Shown piece by piece: positions 1 through 10,000 of a stretch of 17,536 bases of DNA. The position numbers and the translations under genes are program-made. Every line of letters starts with the position of its first letter. The first letter of the stretch is position 1. Below the pieces are notes generated by a model, which made no database searches, had not been told where the DNA came from, and worked only from the letters and a program-made list of their open reading frames with translations. The DNA is from JARROD01 sp037384225 (lineage in GTDB: Bacteria > Pseudomonadota > Gammaproteobacteria > Pseudomonadales > Cellvibrionaceae), in NCBI GenBank assembly GCA_037384225.1, contig JARROD010000127.1, positions 1 through 17,536 of the forward strand. The letters are read 5' to 3'.

Positions 1-3000
1 GCCCCTGAGTCCGTTCGCGGTAAAACTGAGTCACATCGCGCATCAGCACATTCACCGACCAGCCGTCGGCAATGATATGGTGCATATTGATAAATAAAAC
101 ATGCTGGTTGTCACCCAGTATAAACAGACAACAACGCAACAGTGGACCGTTTTCCAGGTTGAACGGTTGCCGTGTCAGGCTGTGGATTTGTTTGAGTGCT
201 TTCAGGTAATTTTCCGCTCCGGCGGATTGCTCAACACTGCTGTCCGATCCTTGCAGCGTCTCCTCAACGCTGTGTTTCCATTCTGAAAAATCGCAAATTT
301 CCAATTCAAATGGCATCACGGCGCGGACTATCTGTGCCGTCTTTCCCGTTTTTCCGGTCCTGAATACAGTGCGCAGCGGCTCGTGGCGGCGGATGACTTC
401 GGCCAGCGCATATTCCAAAGCATTGCAGTTGAGTTGACCTTTGATTCTGAAAGCCATCGGCATACTGTAGAGAGTATTGCCGGGGTAAAGCTTGTCCAGA
501 AACCAGAGCCGCTCCTGAGCAAACGACAGCGGCACCGAGTCGTTCGCCGCCGCCTTTGACATTGGCATATTCTGCTCGACATGCTGAGTTTCAAGCTGGG
601 AAATCACCACCGGTTGTGCGGTTTGCGGCAAGCGATTCAAAATCACAAACCTGCCCGGTACCATATAGGTCGGTAATTGCGTTTCACAGTGGGTGCGGAT
701 CTCGCCCACCAGATGTTCTTTAACCAGATTCGATAACGGATTGTTGGTGTAGGCAATGGCGCTATTGCTCCGCACCGGAGAGAGACTATGGTGGGTGCGA
801 AAAAAGCGGCTGGCGGGAAGTTTCGCCGCCGATGTATTGCAGCGGCGAAACAAAACGGCGTAACAGCCCCTGTCACAGGAGTAAAAATTACTGATATCCA
901 CCCGGTAACCGATCGCCCGGCCTATATCCCAAAAATCCTGCGGCGACAACTGCTCGTCCGGCGCTCCAAATTGGTCGTTTGATTGATAACGGGCCAACAC
1001 GCTTTCGATATCGCCTTTTTCCTGCGCACATTCCTGTAATGCAGCGGCGAGCCATAAATCCCTGTCAATGCGGTAATTTGGCACCGCCGGCACCAACAGG
1101 CAATCCGGGATGGTTCGCAACAAGTGGCTTGTCAACGCCTCCAGATCCAACCCGCGCTCCCACTTTTCCAGCGCGTACTTTTGTCCGGGCATCTTGTCCA
1201 GATGCAGGATGACATCGTAACGGTACTGGTTCATTTCATTGGCTGCACGCCCCTCTTTCAGCAGAATATCGACGTCACTGATCCTGCTGTGAGTGTGGGC
1301 CAGTTGCACAAAAAATTCCGGGTCTATCAACAACTCCTGTTCGGACGCCGCAGACTGCTCTATTCGTTCCCAGAATTCCGGCGCATACAAAGCGGGGCCG
1401 GCCCCCCGACTGGCGGCGGTCGCTGCAACCGCACTGTGGAACTCTTTCAGATAGCGAAGATCGCGTACATCACCGATGAAAATATGCCCTTCGACCGCTG
1501 CACAACCTGCAATATTGTCAATCACTTTTGCCAGATACCGGCCACTGGAAAAGTACTGGGTAACGGAGTTGATAACAAAGGTATCAAAAGCGGAGGCGAT
1601 CATATACTGCGGATCGTCGGCATGACATTTGCGCAGTTTAACCTTATTTCTGTGAATATCGATACTAGATAGATTCTTCTCAATCGAGTGCAACGCTTGA
1701 AAGGAAAAGTCCGAGGCAAAATAATTGATACAGTATGGCGCCAAGGGAAATAGCAGCAATCCTGTACCGCATCCCACCTCGTAAATATTGCGCGGGCGCA
1801 AAGCCCGGATTCGTTCGCAGGTTGCATCTCGCCACGCCCGCATCTGTTCGGGGTCAATGGACTCGCCGGTATAGGAATTATTCCAGCCACTGATATTGAA
1901 CCCCGGCTCCTCATCGTGCGCCGAACTGTCGCTGTAAACCTGATCGTAAACTTCTTTCCACTGTGTGATATTGACTGATTCCAGTTTTTCAAGCTGCTTC
2001 GCTCTATGGCTGATACAGTGTTCCGACAGGGTAATATAGGCGATTAATTCCCGCTGCGCCTCTTCCCCCCGGCATACCACCACTGACTGGCGAATGTCGG
2101 GCAGCGCGTTGAGAGTGGTTGCAACTTCGTTCAACTCAACCCGGAAACCACGAATTTTCACCTGATCGTCGGCCCGGCCTAAAAACTCCAATGCCCCGCT
2201 TTCGAAATAGCGCACCAGATCGCCGCTGCAATAAAGGCGTGCGCCGGGAATTTCGGAGAACGGATCCGGGATAAAGTTGTCCGCGGTCAAGCCCGGTCTC
2301 CCGTGATACCCTGTAGCGAGCGACTGACCGCCGATATACAGCATTCCCGGCACACCGACGGGAACCGGCTCCAGGCGCCTGTCGAGCACGTAAATACGAA
2401 CGTTGTTGATCGGCCGCCCGATGCAGGCTACGGCCGCGGAAGCATCAGAGGCTGTGGTCACCCGCCCGGACGTGGTCACCACGGTATTTTCCGTTGGCCC
2501 GTAGTTATCGATCACGGAAAAAGGCAAGGATGCCGGTATCTTTACGTTCAACCTGTCGCCGCCGGTCAATAGACAACGCAGCGCAGTATCGCCAGACCAG
2601 TCAAACTCCAATAGTTCTGACATCAACACAGTAGGCACAAAAGCGATATTGATTTGGTTATGGTTTAAAAACTCATATAAATGCGCTGCCGAAACCCGAC
2701 TTTCCTGCGTGCCAATATACAGTGTTGCAGCGGCGGACAGGCCGGCCCAGATCTCCCAGGCACAAGCATCGAAGCTCGGTCTCGCCAATTGGGAAACGCG
2801 GGCTCCTGGCTGCGGTAAAAAAGTCTCCCGATGCCAGTCTATCAGATTGACCAGCCCACGCTGCTGAACGCGGACACCTTTCGGCATTCCCGTAGTGCCG
2901 GACGTATAAATCACGTATACCGTATTTAGCGGAGAAACCTCTACCGCGGGATCGTCCGTGGACATTGAGGAAAATGTACTTGCCTCATCGTCTATATTGA

Positions 3001-4846
3001 TCTTCACCCCGGCCCCGGCATCCACCCGGTCCTGTGTCGCCGCCGACACCAGCACCAGTGCGGCGTTACAGTCGCGGCAAATATATTCCAGCCTCTGCTT
3101 CGGATACTGCGGGTCCAGAGGCACATAGGTGGCTGCCGCTTTCATAACCGCCAGCAGCGCAACCACATAGTTAACCGAAGGCTCGATACACACCGCTACC
3201 GCAACCTCCGGCCCCACTCCACGCTGTATCAACCCGTGCGCCATCTGAGAGGCTCGCTGGTTAAGCGATCGATACGTCAGCGATAGGTTTTCATCATCGC
3301 TACCGATCACGGCAACCGCGTCGGGATGGCCGGCAATCACCCTTTGCAGGCGTTGCAAAACCGTATTGGGTTGTGCGGCGTTTTTCACGGATCCATTCCA
3401 TTTATATAAAAGTTGCCTGCGCTCCGTGGCGTTAACTAACGCAACCTCCATCACCCGTTCCGGGTTTGAGACAAAATTTTCAAGCAGCGAATTGAAATGG
3501 CGAAACAAACGACCGCTTATCGATTCAGAAAACAGTGCCGCATTACAGTCCATTTTTAACGTCAATTCACCCCGACCTTCGAAATCGGTAATCTGCACTG
3601 TTAGCGGGTGTAAATCGTGACCGGGGTGCAACCACACAGGCTTGTAGGGCAAACCGGCAAAACCTTCCATCTCCTGGCCACGCTCATCAAATAAAGTCCC
3701 CATGACATTTTTATGATAATTGATCACTGCATGATAGTCGCAATTGGGTGCAACATTGGCAACAACACGTCCATGCCGAATACTGTGCCTGAACTCCTGA
3801 GCAACAGCTTTAAACAACCTGGAAAATCCCCCTTCCTCCTCCAGCCCCACTTTCTCCACATTTATTCTCAGAGGCAAAACGGTGGAAAATGGACCCAACG
3901 CTGACTTTTCAGCATGGGTGCGGCGGTTGTGAAAGGCTAACCCCAGAACGATATCCGCTCTGCCGGAGAAGCGATAAAGAAATACGGCCATTAGACTGGT
4001 CATCAATACGGCAAAAGCCGTTTCCTCGGTCTCACCTTCGCCCGACATATCCCGGGCCAGAGAAAACAGATTTGCAGACAGAACGTCTCCCAAATACCGT
4101 TCCATCTGTCGCACTTGCGTTTTTCTCACTTGCGAGGTTGCGCTGCGACAGCAACCCAGAAGTTGATTCGCCGCCAATACCAGTGGCTCCACTGGGCGCA
4201 AGAATTTTCGCAGCCAGTATTTCCGGTCTCTCTGGTAGCACTCGGTTTTTGTATATCCCAGGTTTGCCCGCAGACAGGTTTCAAACTGGGAAAAGCATAA
4301 ATCGTTAAGTAGGCCACTGCGATCAAAGTCCTCGCCCACAGAATCCGCGACGGACAGGCGGCGATAGACAATCGCCACGCGTCTTATCAATTCTTGTGTC
4401 GAATAGCCGTCACAAATTAAATGGTGCAGTTCGCTATACCACACATACTGTTCAGCAGAAAGTCGAAAAAGCTTGGAGTGAAACATCTCTCCAGTAAATT
4501 CGAAAACCTTATTCTTCCTGTTGCTGATATAGTCCTGAAGTCGCCTGCCGGGATTGCTGGCGCCCGACAGATCCAGCAACTCAAGCTGATAATTCAACTG
4601 CGGCAGCACACGCTGGTAGGGAACACCGTCACACTCTGTAAATACAGCTCTTAGAACATCCGACTTTTCTACAACGAAATTAAAGGCTTTTTGAAACAAC
4701 GTCAGGTCAACCTTTCCGGTAATCGTGAGGTAACCATTTACTTTATAAAGCGGGCTTTGAGGATACAGTTTTTGCGCCGCCCAGATAGCTGCCTGATTTT
4801 CTGTTAACGAGGTCCCCTTTTGAATTTTATTTGAACTTATTATCAC
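1..4846 (-). CDS. Nonribosomal peptide synthetase, C-A-MT-C, 3' end beyond window
   Basis: Multimodular NRPS that activates an amino acid, probably N-methylates it, and feeds a following condensation domain. One open frame of 1,615 codons continues past base 1. The GTG start at 4846 is chosen because AGGGG lies 9 nt upstream and an in-frame TAA sits at 4879-4877. C domain 1 covers about residues 13-440 (HHLICDG at 141-147, intact). The A domain starts near 490: VIYTSGTTGMPKG (A3), FDACAWEIW (A4, Asp693), NYGPTE (A5), SGDL (A7), GRADDQVKIRGFRVEL (A8). A SAM methyltransferase is inserted at about 920-1330, with motif EVGCGTG at 1023-1029. A9, LPTYMVP, is at 1391-1397. C domain 2 starts at 1441 with SFAQERLWF and has HHIIADG at 1589-1595. 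A10 (NGKxDR) and the LGG(H/D)S carrier domain are missing between A9 and C2. Residues read by alignment give a Leu-like specificity code, D-A-W-A-L-G-N-V-V. The product is unknown. Confidence 0.95.
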   Translation of the reverse strand, partial: MIISSNKIQKGTSLTENQAAIWAAQKLYPQSPLYKVNGYLTITGKVDLTLFQKAFNFVVEKSDVLRAVFTECDGVPYQRVLPQLNYQLELLDLSGASNPGRRLQDYISNRKNKVFEFTGEMFHSKLFRLSAEQYVWYSELHHLICDGYSTQELIRRVAIVYRRLSVADSVGEDFDRSGLLNDLCFSQFETCLRANLGYTKTECYQRDRKYWLRKFLRPVEPLVLAANQLLGCCRSATSQVRKTQVRQMERYLGDVLSANLFSLARDMSGEGETEETAFAVLMTSLMAVFLYRFSGRADIVLGLAFHNRRTHAEKSALGPFSTVLPLRINVEKVGLEEEGGFSRLFKAVAQEFRHSIRHGRVVANVAPNCDYHAVINYHKNVMGTLFDERGQEMEGFAGLPYKPVWLHPGHDLHPLTVQITDFEGRGELTLKMDCNAALFSESISGRLFRHFNSLLENFVSNPERVMEVALVNATERRQLLYKWNGSVKNAAQPNTVLQRLQRVIAGHPDAVAVIGSDDENLSLTYRSLNQRASQMAHGLIQRGVGPEVAVAVCIEPSVNYVVALLAVMKAAATYVPLDPQYPKQRLEYICRDCNAALVLVSAATQDRVDAGAGVKINIDDEASTFSSMSTDDPAVEVSPLNTVYVIYTSGTTGMPKGVRVQQRGLVNLIDWHRETFLPQPGARVSQLARPSFDACAWEIWAGLSAAATLYIGTQESRVSAAHLYEFLNHNQINIAFVPTVLMSELLEFDWSGDTALRCLLTGGDRLNVKIPASLPFSVIDNYGPTENTVVTTSGRVTTASDASAAVACIGRPINNVRIYVLDRRLEPVPVGVPGMLYIGGQSLATGYHGRPGLTADNFIPDPFSEIPGARLYCSGDLVRYFESGALEFLGRADDQVKIRGFRVELNEVATTLNALPDIRQSVVVCRGEEAQRELIAYITLSEHCISHRAKQLEKLESVNITQWKEVYDQVYSDSSAHDEEPGFNISGWNNSYTGESIDPEQMRAWRDATCERIRALRPRNIYEVGCGTGLLLFPLAPYCINYFASDFSFQALHSIEKNLSSIDIHRNKVKLRKCHADDPQYMIASAFDTFVINSVTQYFSSGRYLAKVIDNIAGCAAVEGHIFIGDVRDLRYLKEFHSAVAATAASRGAGPALYAPEFWERIEQSAASEQELLIDPEFFVQLAHTHSRISDVDILLKEGRAANEMNQYRYDVILHLDKMPGQKYALEKWERGLDLEALTSHLLRTIPDCLLVPAVPNYRIDRDLWLAAALQECAQEKGDIESVLARYQSNDQFGAPDEQLSPQDFWDIGRAIGYRVDISNFYSCDRGCYAVLFRRCNTSAAKLPASRFFRTHHSLSPVRSNSAIAYTNNPLSNLVKEHLVGEIRTHCETQLPTYMVPGRFVILNRLPQTAQPVVISQLETQHVEQNMPMSKAAANDSVPLSFAQERLWFLDKLYPGNTLYSMPMAFRIKGQLNCNALEYALAEVIRRHEPLRTVFRTGKTGKTAQIVRAVMPFELEICDFSEWKHSVEETLQGSDSSVEQSAGAENYLKALKQIHSLTRQPFNLENGPLLRCCLFILGDNQHVLFINMHHIIADGWSVNVLMRDVTQFYRERTQG

Positions 4847-5063
4847 TATTTTTTTCCCCTGATTTAATAAATAAAATTAAATCACCTAGTCCGTTCACTA
4901 TAAATCAGTATTTACGGATACTGGAATATAGTTCACATCAAAAAAGGCGCGCTCAAGGCATTTTTGAAAAGACAGGTGCAACTTAGGAACCTGCACGAAA
5001 TAAGGAACGGGCACGGAATAACTTCCCGCCACTTTATCAGTACTAAAAAGGGGTTTTGAAGCG

Positions 5064-5134
5064 CCCGCTTGGTTAGGCGCAAAAACGAAGGCATAGTGGG
5101 CCTACGTCGAGTTTTTTCAACGACGCCAGGCGGG
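5064..5134. repeat. Long nested imperfect hairpin (REP-like or structured RNA)
   Basis: Five nested complementary blocks on one axis: CCCGC (5064-5068) with GCGGG (5130-5134), GGCG (5076-5079) with CGCC (5124-5127), AAAAAC (5081-5086) with GTTTTT (5111-5116), and AGGC (5089-5092) with GCCT (5100-5103). The apical loop is 7 nt. That gives 19 paired bases in 71 nt with internal loops. There is no downstream T tract, so it is not a standard terminator. It resembles dispersed intergenic repeats of Gammaproteobacteria, but copy number cannot be judged from one window. Confidence 0.45.
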
Positions 5135-5303
5135 ATGCCCGATACAAGGCTGATGTTGGGTGCTCATTCTGAGCCCAGGTTTTGAACTACACTACCCTAT
5201 ATAATTTTTACATTTTCACGGTGTTAGACCCGTGCCTTGACATTGTTCACGGAAATAGATTTCTTTTTATATTTGATGAGTCTGTACGCTGGCATTTACA
5301 ATA

Positions 5304-5358
5304 GACCCAGAGGATTTGAAACTTCATGCACGCCCCAAAGCCTCAAACGCTCTGGGTC
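5304..5358 (+). promoter_or_regulatory. Leader hairpin just upstream of the deacylase gene
   Basis: GACCCAGAG (5304-5312) pairs perfectly with CTCTGGGTC (5350-5358). Across a 2x2 internal loop, TTTGA (5315-5319) pairs with TCAAA (5343-5347), leaving a 23-nt loop. The structure ends 34 nt before the ATG at 5393. No T run follows, so a cis-acting leader element is more likely than a terminator. Confidence 0.45.
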
Positions 5359-5392
5359 CCAAACCCGCTACCGCGCCGAATTGGAGAGCTAA

Positions 5393-7009
5393 ATGGTTGT
5401 AAAGCGCCGCATTTTGTCACTTTTGTTATCGCTTCCTGTTTCTATAGTGTCCGCAGCACCGGCTATGGAAACAACGGCCCCTGATTCGGCCGCCCCCTCA
5501 CAAAACCAGTCGATCCCGGCAGATTCCAATAGCGATCCGCTGCCGAAAGCTGAAAATGTTGACTTGAATAAACCCATTACAGAGGAAGATATTGTTGCCC
5601 CCGTTGTCGAGAATCTGCCGCCCCCGGGTATTCAGTCAATAAGCGAACCCTCGGCTCCGCAAGGGCCGCCACCGGAACCTCTAAGTAACCCCGAAAATCG
5701 TGATCTCAGTACACCCGTAGCCGGACAACCAGCAGAGAATGATCCAAGTGTTACACCAATGGAAAGCGAGGCAGAAGGCTCTGCCGATACGGCGCAATTC
5801 GATGAGCCGGAACCGAAAAACGATCGAATTCAGGAGTCAAACAAAGCAACCAAAGATGAAAAGGTTTATCTTCACGCCAACATGGAAAGTGATATGCCGG
5901 AAAATCCGGAAAAACCGCAAAGGAAACCGTTCGTGCTACTGGGTACCGAGGTCCCGCCGGCGATGTCTACCCGACTGGCCTGGGCTCCCAGTCAATCATT
6001 TGAGGGCATATACAGCGCGACACCGGTATTGGTGGTCAATGGCGCCGAGGCCGGCCCCACACTCTGTCTTACCGCCGCCGTGCACGGCGATGAACTTAAC
6101 GGTATCGAAACCGTGCGCAGGGTTTTATACAACCTGGATGCACATAAGCTGAAAGGGACTGTGATCGGCGTTCCCATAGTAAACCTGCAGGGATTTCGGC
6201 GCGGGTCGCGCTACCTTATCGACCGCCGCGATCTCAACCGCTCATTTCCCGGCGACCCCAAGGGCAGTTCCGCGGCCCGTATTGCCTATTCATTTTTTAA
6301 CGAGATCATTCAACACTGCAGCGCCCTTGTGGATCTCCACACGGGGTCTTTTTACCGTACCAACTTACCGCAATTGCGGGGTGATTTAACCGATCCCAAA
6401 GTGGTTAAGATGACGGAGAGCTTTGGCTCAACGGTGGTGTTGCACAGTGACGGCGCCGAGGGAACCCTGCGACGCTCAGCGGTGGAGATAGGGATTCCGG
6501 CGGTCACCCTGGAAGCCGGAGCGCCTATGGTGCTGAATGAGGAAGATGTCAGCCATAGCGTGAAGGGTATTCATACGCTGTTGAACCATTTGGATATGGT
6601 AAGCAAATTCAGTCTCTGGGGCGACCCGGAACCGGTGTACTACAATTCAACCTGGCAGCGGGCACCGGAAGGCGGCATTATTTTCAGCAATGTGGAACTG
6701 GGGGCTCAGGTCCAGGAGGGGGATCTGCTGGGAACAGTGACCAATCCTATTACGAATGTCCGTACAGAGATCCGATCGGCCTATAACGGGCGTATTTTGG
6801 GAATGGCGTTTAACCAGGTGGTACAACCGGGATTCGCCGCCTACCATATTGGCGTTCAGGCCCCGGAGGAACAGATCAGCGCCCCCGAAGAAGTGACCGC
6901 CGCACCGGTTAACAATGAACCGGTTGGGAATCAATTGAGCCAGCTGCAGACCGATAAAGAAGCCGAGGAGTCCAGCGGGCCAACGGACCAACATGTGGAG
7001 TCGGAATAA
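5393..7009 (+). CDS. Exported aspartoacylase/succinylglutamate desuccinylase-family metallohydrolase
   Basis: Zinc-dependent amidohydrolase of the AstE/AspA (M14-like) superfamily; the substrate is not predictable. An N-terminal signal peptide (KRR, then a hydrophobic stretch, cleavage likely near SAA/PAM) points to the periplasm or outside. Residues about 25-175 are low-complexity, rich in Pro, Glu, Asp and Ser. The catalytic domain follows at about 180-400. Zinc ligands appear as HGDE (His231, Glu234) and DLHTG (His316); RRDLNRSFPGDP and TLEAG (Glu374, candidate catalytic base) are also present. Residues about 410-490 resemble the C-terminal beta domain of this family, with GGIIFSNVELGAQVQEGDLLG. 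The tail is acidic and disordered. At 538 aa it is well above the 320-400 aa usual for the family, because of the two disordered regions. Start ATG 5393 is preceded by GGAGAG. It converges with uvrA, stop to stop with a 23-bp gap. Confidence 0.85.
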   Translation: MVVKRRILSLLLSLPVSIVSAAPAMETTAPDSAAPSQNQSIPADSNSDPLPKAENVDLNKPITEEDIVAPVVENLPPPGIQSISEPSAPQGPPPEPLSNPENRDLSTPVAGQPAENDPSVTPMESEAEGSADTAQFDEPEPKNDRIQESNKATKDEKVYLHANMESDMPENPEKPQRKPFVLLGTEVPPAMSTRLAWAPSQSFEGIYSATPVLVVNGAEAGPTLCLTAAVHGDELNGIETVRRVLYNLDAHKLKGTVIGVPIVNLQGFRRGSRYLIDRRDLNRSFPGDPKGSSAARIAYSFFNEIIQHCSALVDLHTGSFYRTNLPQLRGDLTDPKVVKMTESFGSTVVLHSDGAEGTLRRSAVEIGIPAVTLEAGAPMVLNEEDVSHSVKGIHTLLNHLDMVSKFSLWGDPEPVYYNSTWQRAPEGGIIFSNVELGAQVQEGDLLGTVTNPITNVRTEIRSAYNGRILGMAFNQVVQPGFAAYHIGVQAPEEQISAPEEVTAAPVNNEPVGNQLSQLQTDKEAEESSGPTDQHVESE

Positions 7010-7032
7010 GAGCCCGGGCAGGCTATATCCAT

Positions 7033-10000
7033 TTAAACGACGCCTAGCAGCTCTCTGAGATACACCCCCGTATGGGAGCGTTTGCGCTTGCAGACGGTTT
7101 CAGGCCTGCCCTGGGCAACGATCCTGCCGCCACCGCGACCGCCTTCCGGGCCCATATCAATAATCCAATCGGATTCGGCGATCACGTCCAGGTTGTGTTC
7201 GATGACAATCACGGAATTGCCGGCATCCACAAGCCGGTGCAGTACCCGCAGCAATTTTTCCACGTCGGCCATATGCAGGCCGACGGTGGGCTCGTCCAGA
7301 ATGTAGAGACTATGGGTTTGCTGTTCCATACCCGGTCTGGCCTTGGCCAGTTCCGCCACCAGTTTGATGCGCTGGGCCTCGCCGCCGCTGAGGGTGGGAC
7401 TCTGCTGCCCCAGCGTGAGATAACCGAGCCCTACATCCTGTAACAGCTGCAGCGCGTGGTGCACGGGTGCTATGGCAGAAAAATAGTCTGTCGCCTCCTC
7501 CACGTTCATGGCCAGAACTTCGCCGATGTGCTTTTCCTTGTAGCGCACGTTGAGGGTTTCGTCATTGAAGCGCCAGCCCTTACAGGTTTCGCACTCTACC
7601 CGCACGTCGGGGAGGAAATTCATTTCGATTTTTCGCATGCCGTGACCGCCGCAGGTGTCACAGCGGCCATTGCCCGTATTGAAGGAGAAACGCGCCGGGG
7701 TGTAGCCACGCAGGCGCGCGTCTACCGTATCGGCGAACAGTTTGCGGATGGTATCCCAGATGCCGATGTAGGTGGCCGGGCAGGAGCGCGGCGTTTTGCC
7801 GATCGGTGTTTGATCGACCTCGAGCACTCTCTTTATCGACTTCCATCCCTGGATTTCGCTGCAGTCACGCCAGGGTATTTTGCCGCGGCGTTTACTGACA
7901 GCGTTTTTTACATTGCTGTAGAGCACCGAGCGGATAAGTGTACTTTTACCACTGCCACTGACGCCGCTGACTGTCACCAACCGCCGCAGAGGGATACTGA
8001 CATCAAGGTCTCGGAGGTTGTTTTTCTGTGCTCGGGTAATCCGCAGTGTTTCGCTCTGCCACAGTTGTCGGGCGTCGGTGTCACGCAGTTCGGGCATTGG
8101 GTGCCGCAACGGTTTGGCTATAAATTGACCGGTCAGGGAGCGTTTATTCCTGCTCACCTGGGAGAGAGACCCACAGGCGACAACTTCACCGCCGTTGACG
8201 CCGGCCTGGGGCCCCATATCGATCAGGTAATCGGCTTCGCGGATAGTGTCTTCATCGTGTTCGACCACCAGCACCGTATTGCCCTGTTGTTGCAGTTCGC
8301 GCAGGGTATCGATCAGGCGGCGATTGTCACGGGTGTGGAGGCCGATGGTGGGTTCGTCGAGAATATAGCAGACACCCTGAAGATTGGAACCCAATTGGGA
8401 GGCGAGCCGGATCCGTTGCGCCTCGCCGCCGCTGAGGGTGGGTGCGGCGCGATCCAGCGTTAGGTAGCTGAGACCGACTTTTTGCAAAAACTGCAAGCGC
8501 CCCTGTAACTCAGGCAACAGATTACTGGCTATCGCCCGCTCGTTAGGGTTGAGCTTAAGTTTTCTGAACCAGGTACCGGCGTCTTCCACTGACAGGGCGG
8601 CGAGATCGGCAATAGAATGATCTCGAAAGCTCACCGCTCGGGCGGTCGCATTGAGACGGCGGCCGTCGCAACCGGGGCAGACCCGCTCCCGTAGCGGCGT
8701 ATCGCTCTCCTCCTGCTCTGCCAGCCAGGTGTCTTCCTCCCCGGTCTGCTCCGCGTCAAAGCCCTTGAGTACCACGCCGGTACCGAAGCAGTTCTGACAC
8801 CAACCATGTTTAGAGTTGTAGGAAAACAGGCGCGGGTCAAGTTCATCAAAACCCTTGCCACAACCGGGACAGGAGCGTTCGGTGGAGAAGAGCGCGTCGG
8901 CCTTGGAGGCGCGGGAGGAACTTACAAGCACCACACCGTTACCGATCTCCAGAGCCTGTTGCAACAGCGCGGACAGCTCCCGCTCCGTTGCCAGGGTGAC
9001 TTTTACCTGTCCCAGAGGCAACTCGATATTGTGCTCCCGATATCTGTCCAGCTTTGGCCAGGGTTCGGTGGGCAGGTATTCGCCATCCACCCGCAGTTGC
9101 TGATAGCCCTTTGCGGCCGCCCATTTGGCCAGTTCCTTGTAAATGCCCTTGCGCGCCACCACCATGGGCGCCAACAGGGTAATCTGGTGATTGCGGTAGC
9201 GCTTTTGAATCAGGGCGAGAATGGCTTCCTCGGTTTGCGGCTCGATGGGCACGTCGCAATCCGGGCAGAACTGAGTGCCAAGCTTGACGTAGAGCAGACG
9301 CAGAAAATGGTAGATTTCGGTGAGGGTCGCTACGGTACTTTTACGCCCTCCCCGGCTGGTGCGTTGCTCGATAGCCACCGCCGGCGGTATGCCGTGAATA
9401 GCGTCGACGTCCGGGCGCGAGGACGGTTGCACAAACTGGCGCGCATAGGCGTTGAGCGATTCCAGATAGCGGCGTTGTCCTTCACCAAAAACGATGTCGA
9501 AGGCGACGGTGCTTTTACCGCTGCCGCTGACACCGGAAATAACCGTAAACCGATCCCGTGGAATGCTGAGATCGATATTTTTCAGGTTGTGCTCCCGGGC
9601 ATTGTGAATGGTTATGGCGCGTTGCCGTTTGAGTGCCGCCTTCTTACGTTTTGTCGCCACCCGCGGGGGCTTGCCGAAGCTTTTTTCATAGTCCCGCAAC
9701 GCCTTCGCGGTATGGGTGTCAGTCGCCGCCATCACCTGCTGCGGACTACCCTCGGCCATCAGTTGGCCGCCGCCGTCGCCGCCTTCGGGACCAATATCGA
9801 TCAACCAGTCAGCGGCGCGAATAACATCCAGGTTGTGCTCGATCACCAGCAGTGAATCGCCGGCGTCGATCAGTTGCCGCAGCGCCTGCATCAGCGTGGC
9901 GATATCGTCAAAGTGCAGACCAGTTGTGGGCTCATCGAACAGAAACAGGGTACCGCCTTTGGCCGCAGCGTTTTTGCCAGGTGCCGTGCCGTTTTTACGT

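Larger units (their letters stand above)
4847..5392. other. Divergent intergenic region between the NRPS and the deacylase gene
   Basis: 546 bp with no convincing gene on either strand. It must hold the promoters of the leftward NRPS and the rightward 5393 gene. A perfect TATAAT is at 5200-5205 and a perfect TTGACA at 5237-5242, but neither has a good partner at 16-18 bp, so I do not call a promoter. Two structured elements, listed separately, occupy 5064-5134 and 5304-5358. Confidence 0.6.

Noticed and set aside
1..4846. The NRPS might be a pseudogene, because only short ATG-initiated fragments appear on the minus strand.
   Set aside because: Translation from GTG 4846 stays open for all 1,615 codons with motifs in order. 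The gene simply has no stop codon inside the window.
4830..4860. Fur-box-like GATAAT text at the NRPS start, which would suggest a siderophore.
   Set aside because: Only one half-site resembles the consensus, so there is no basis to call iron regulation.
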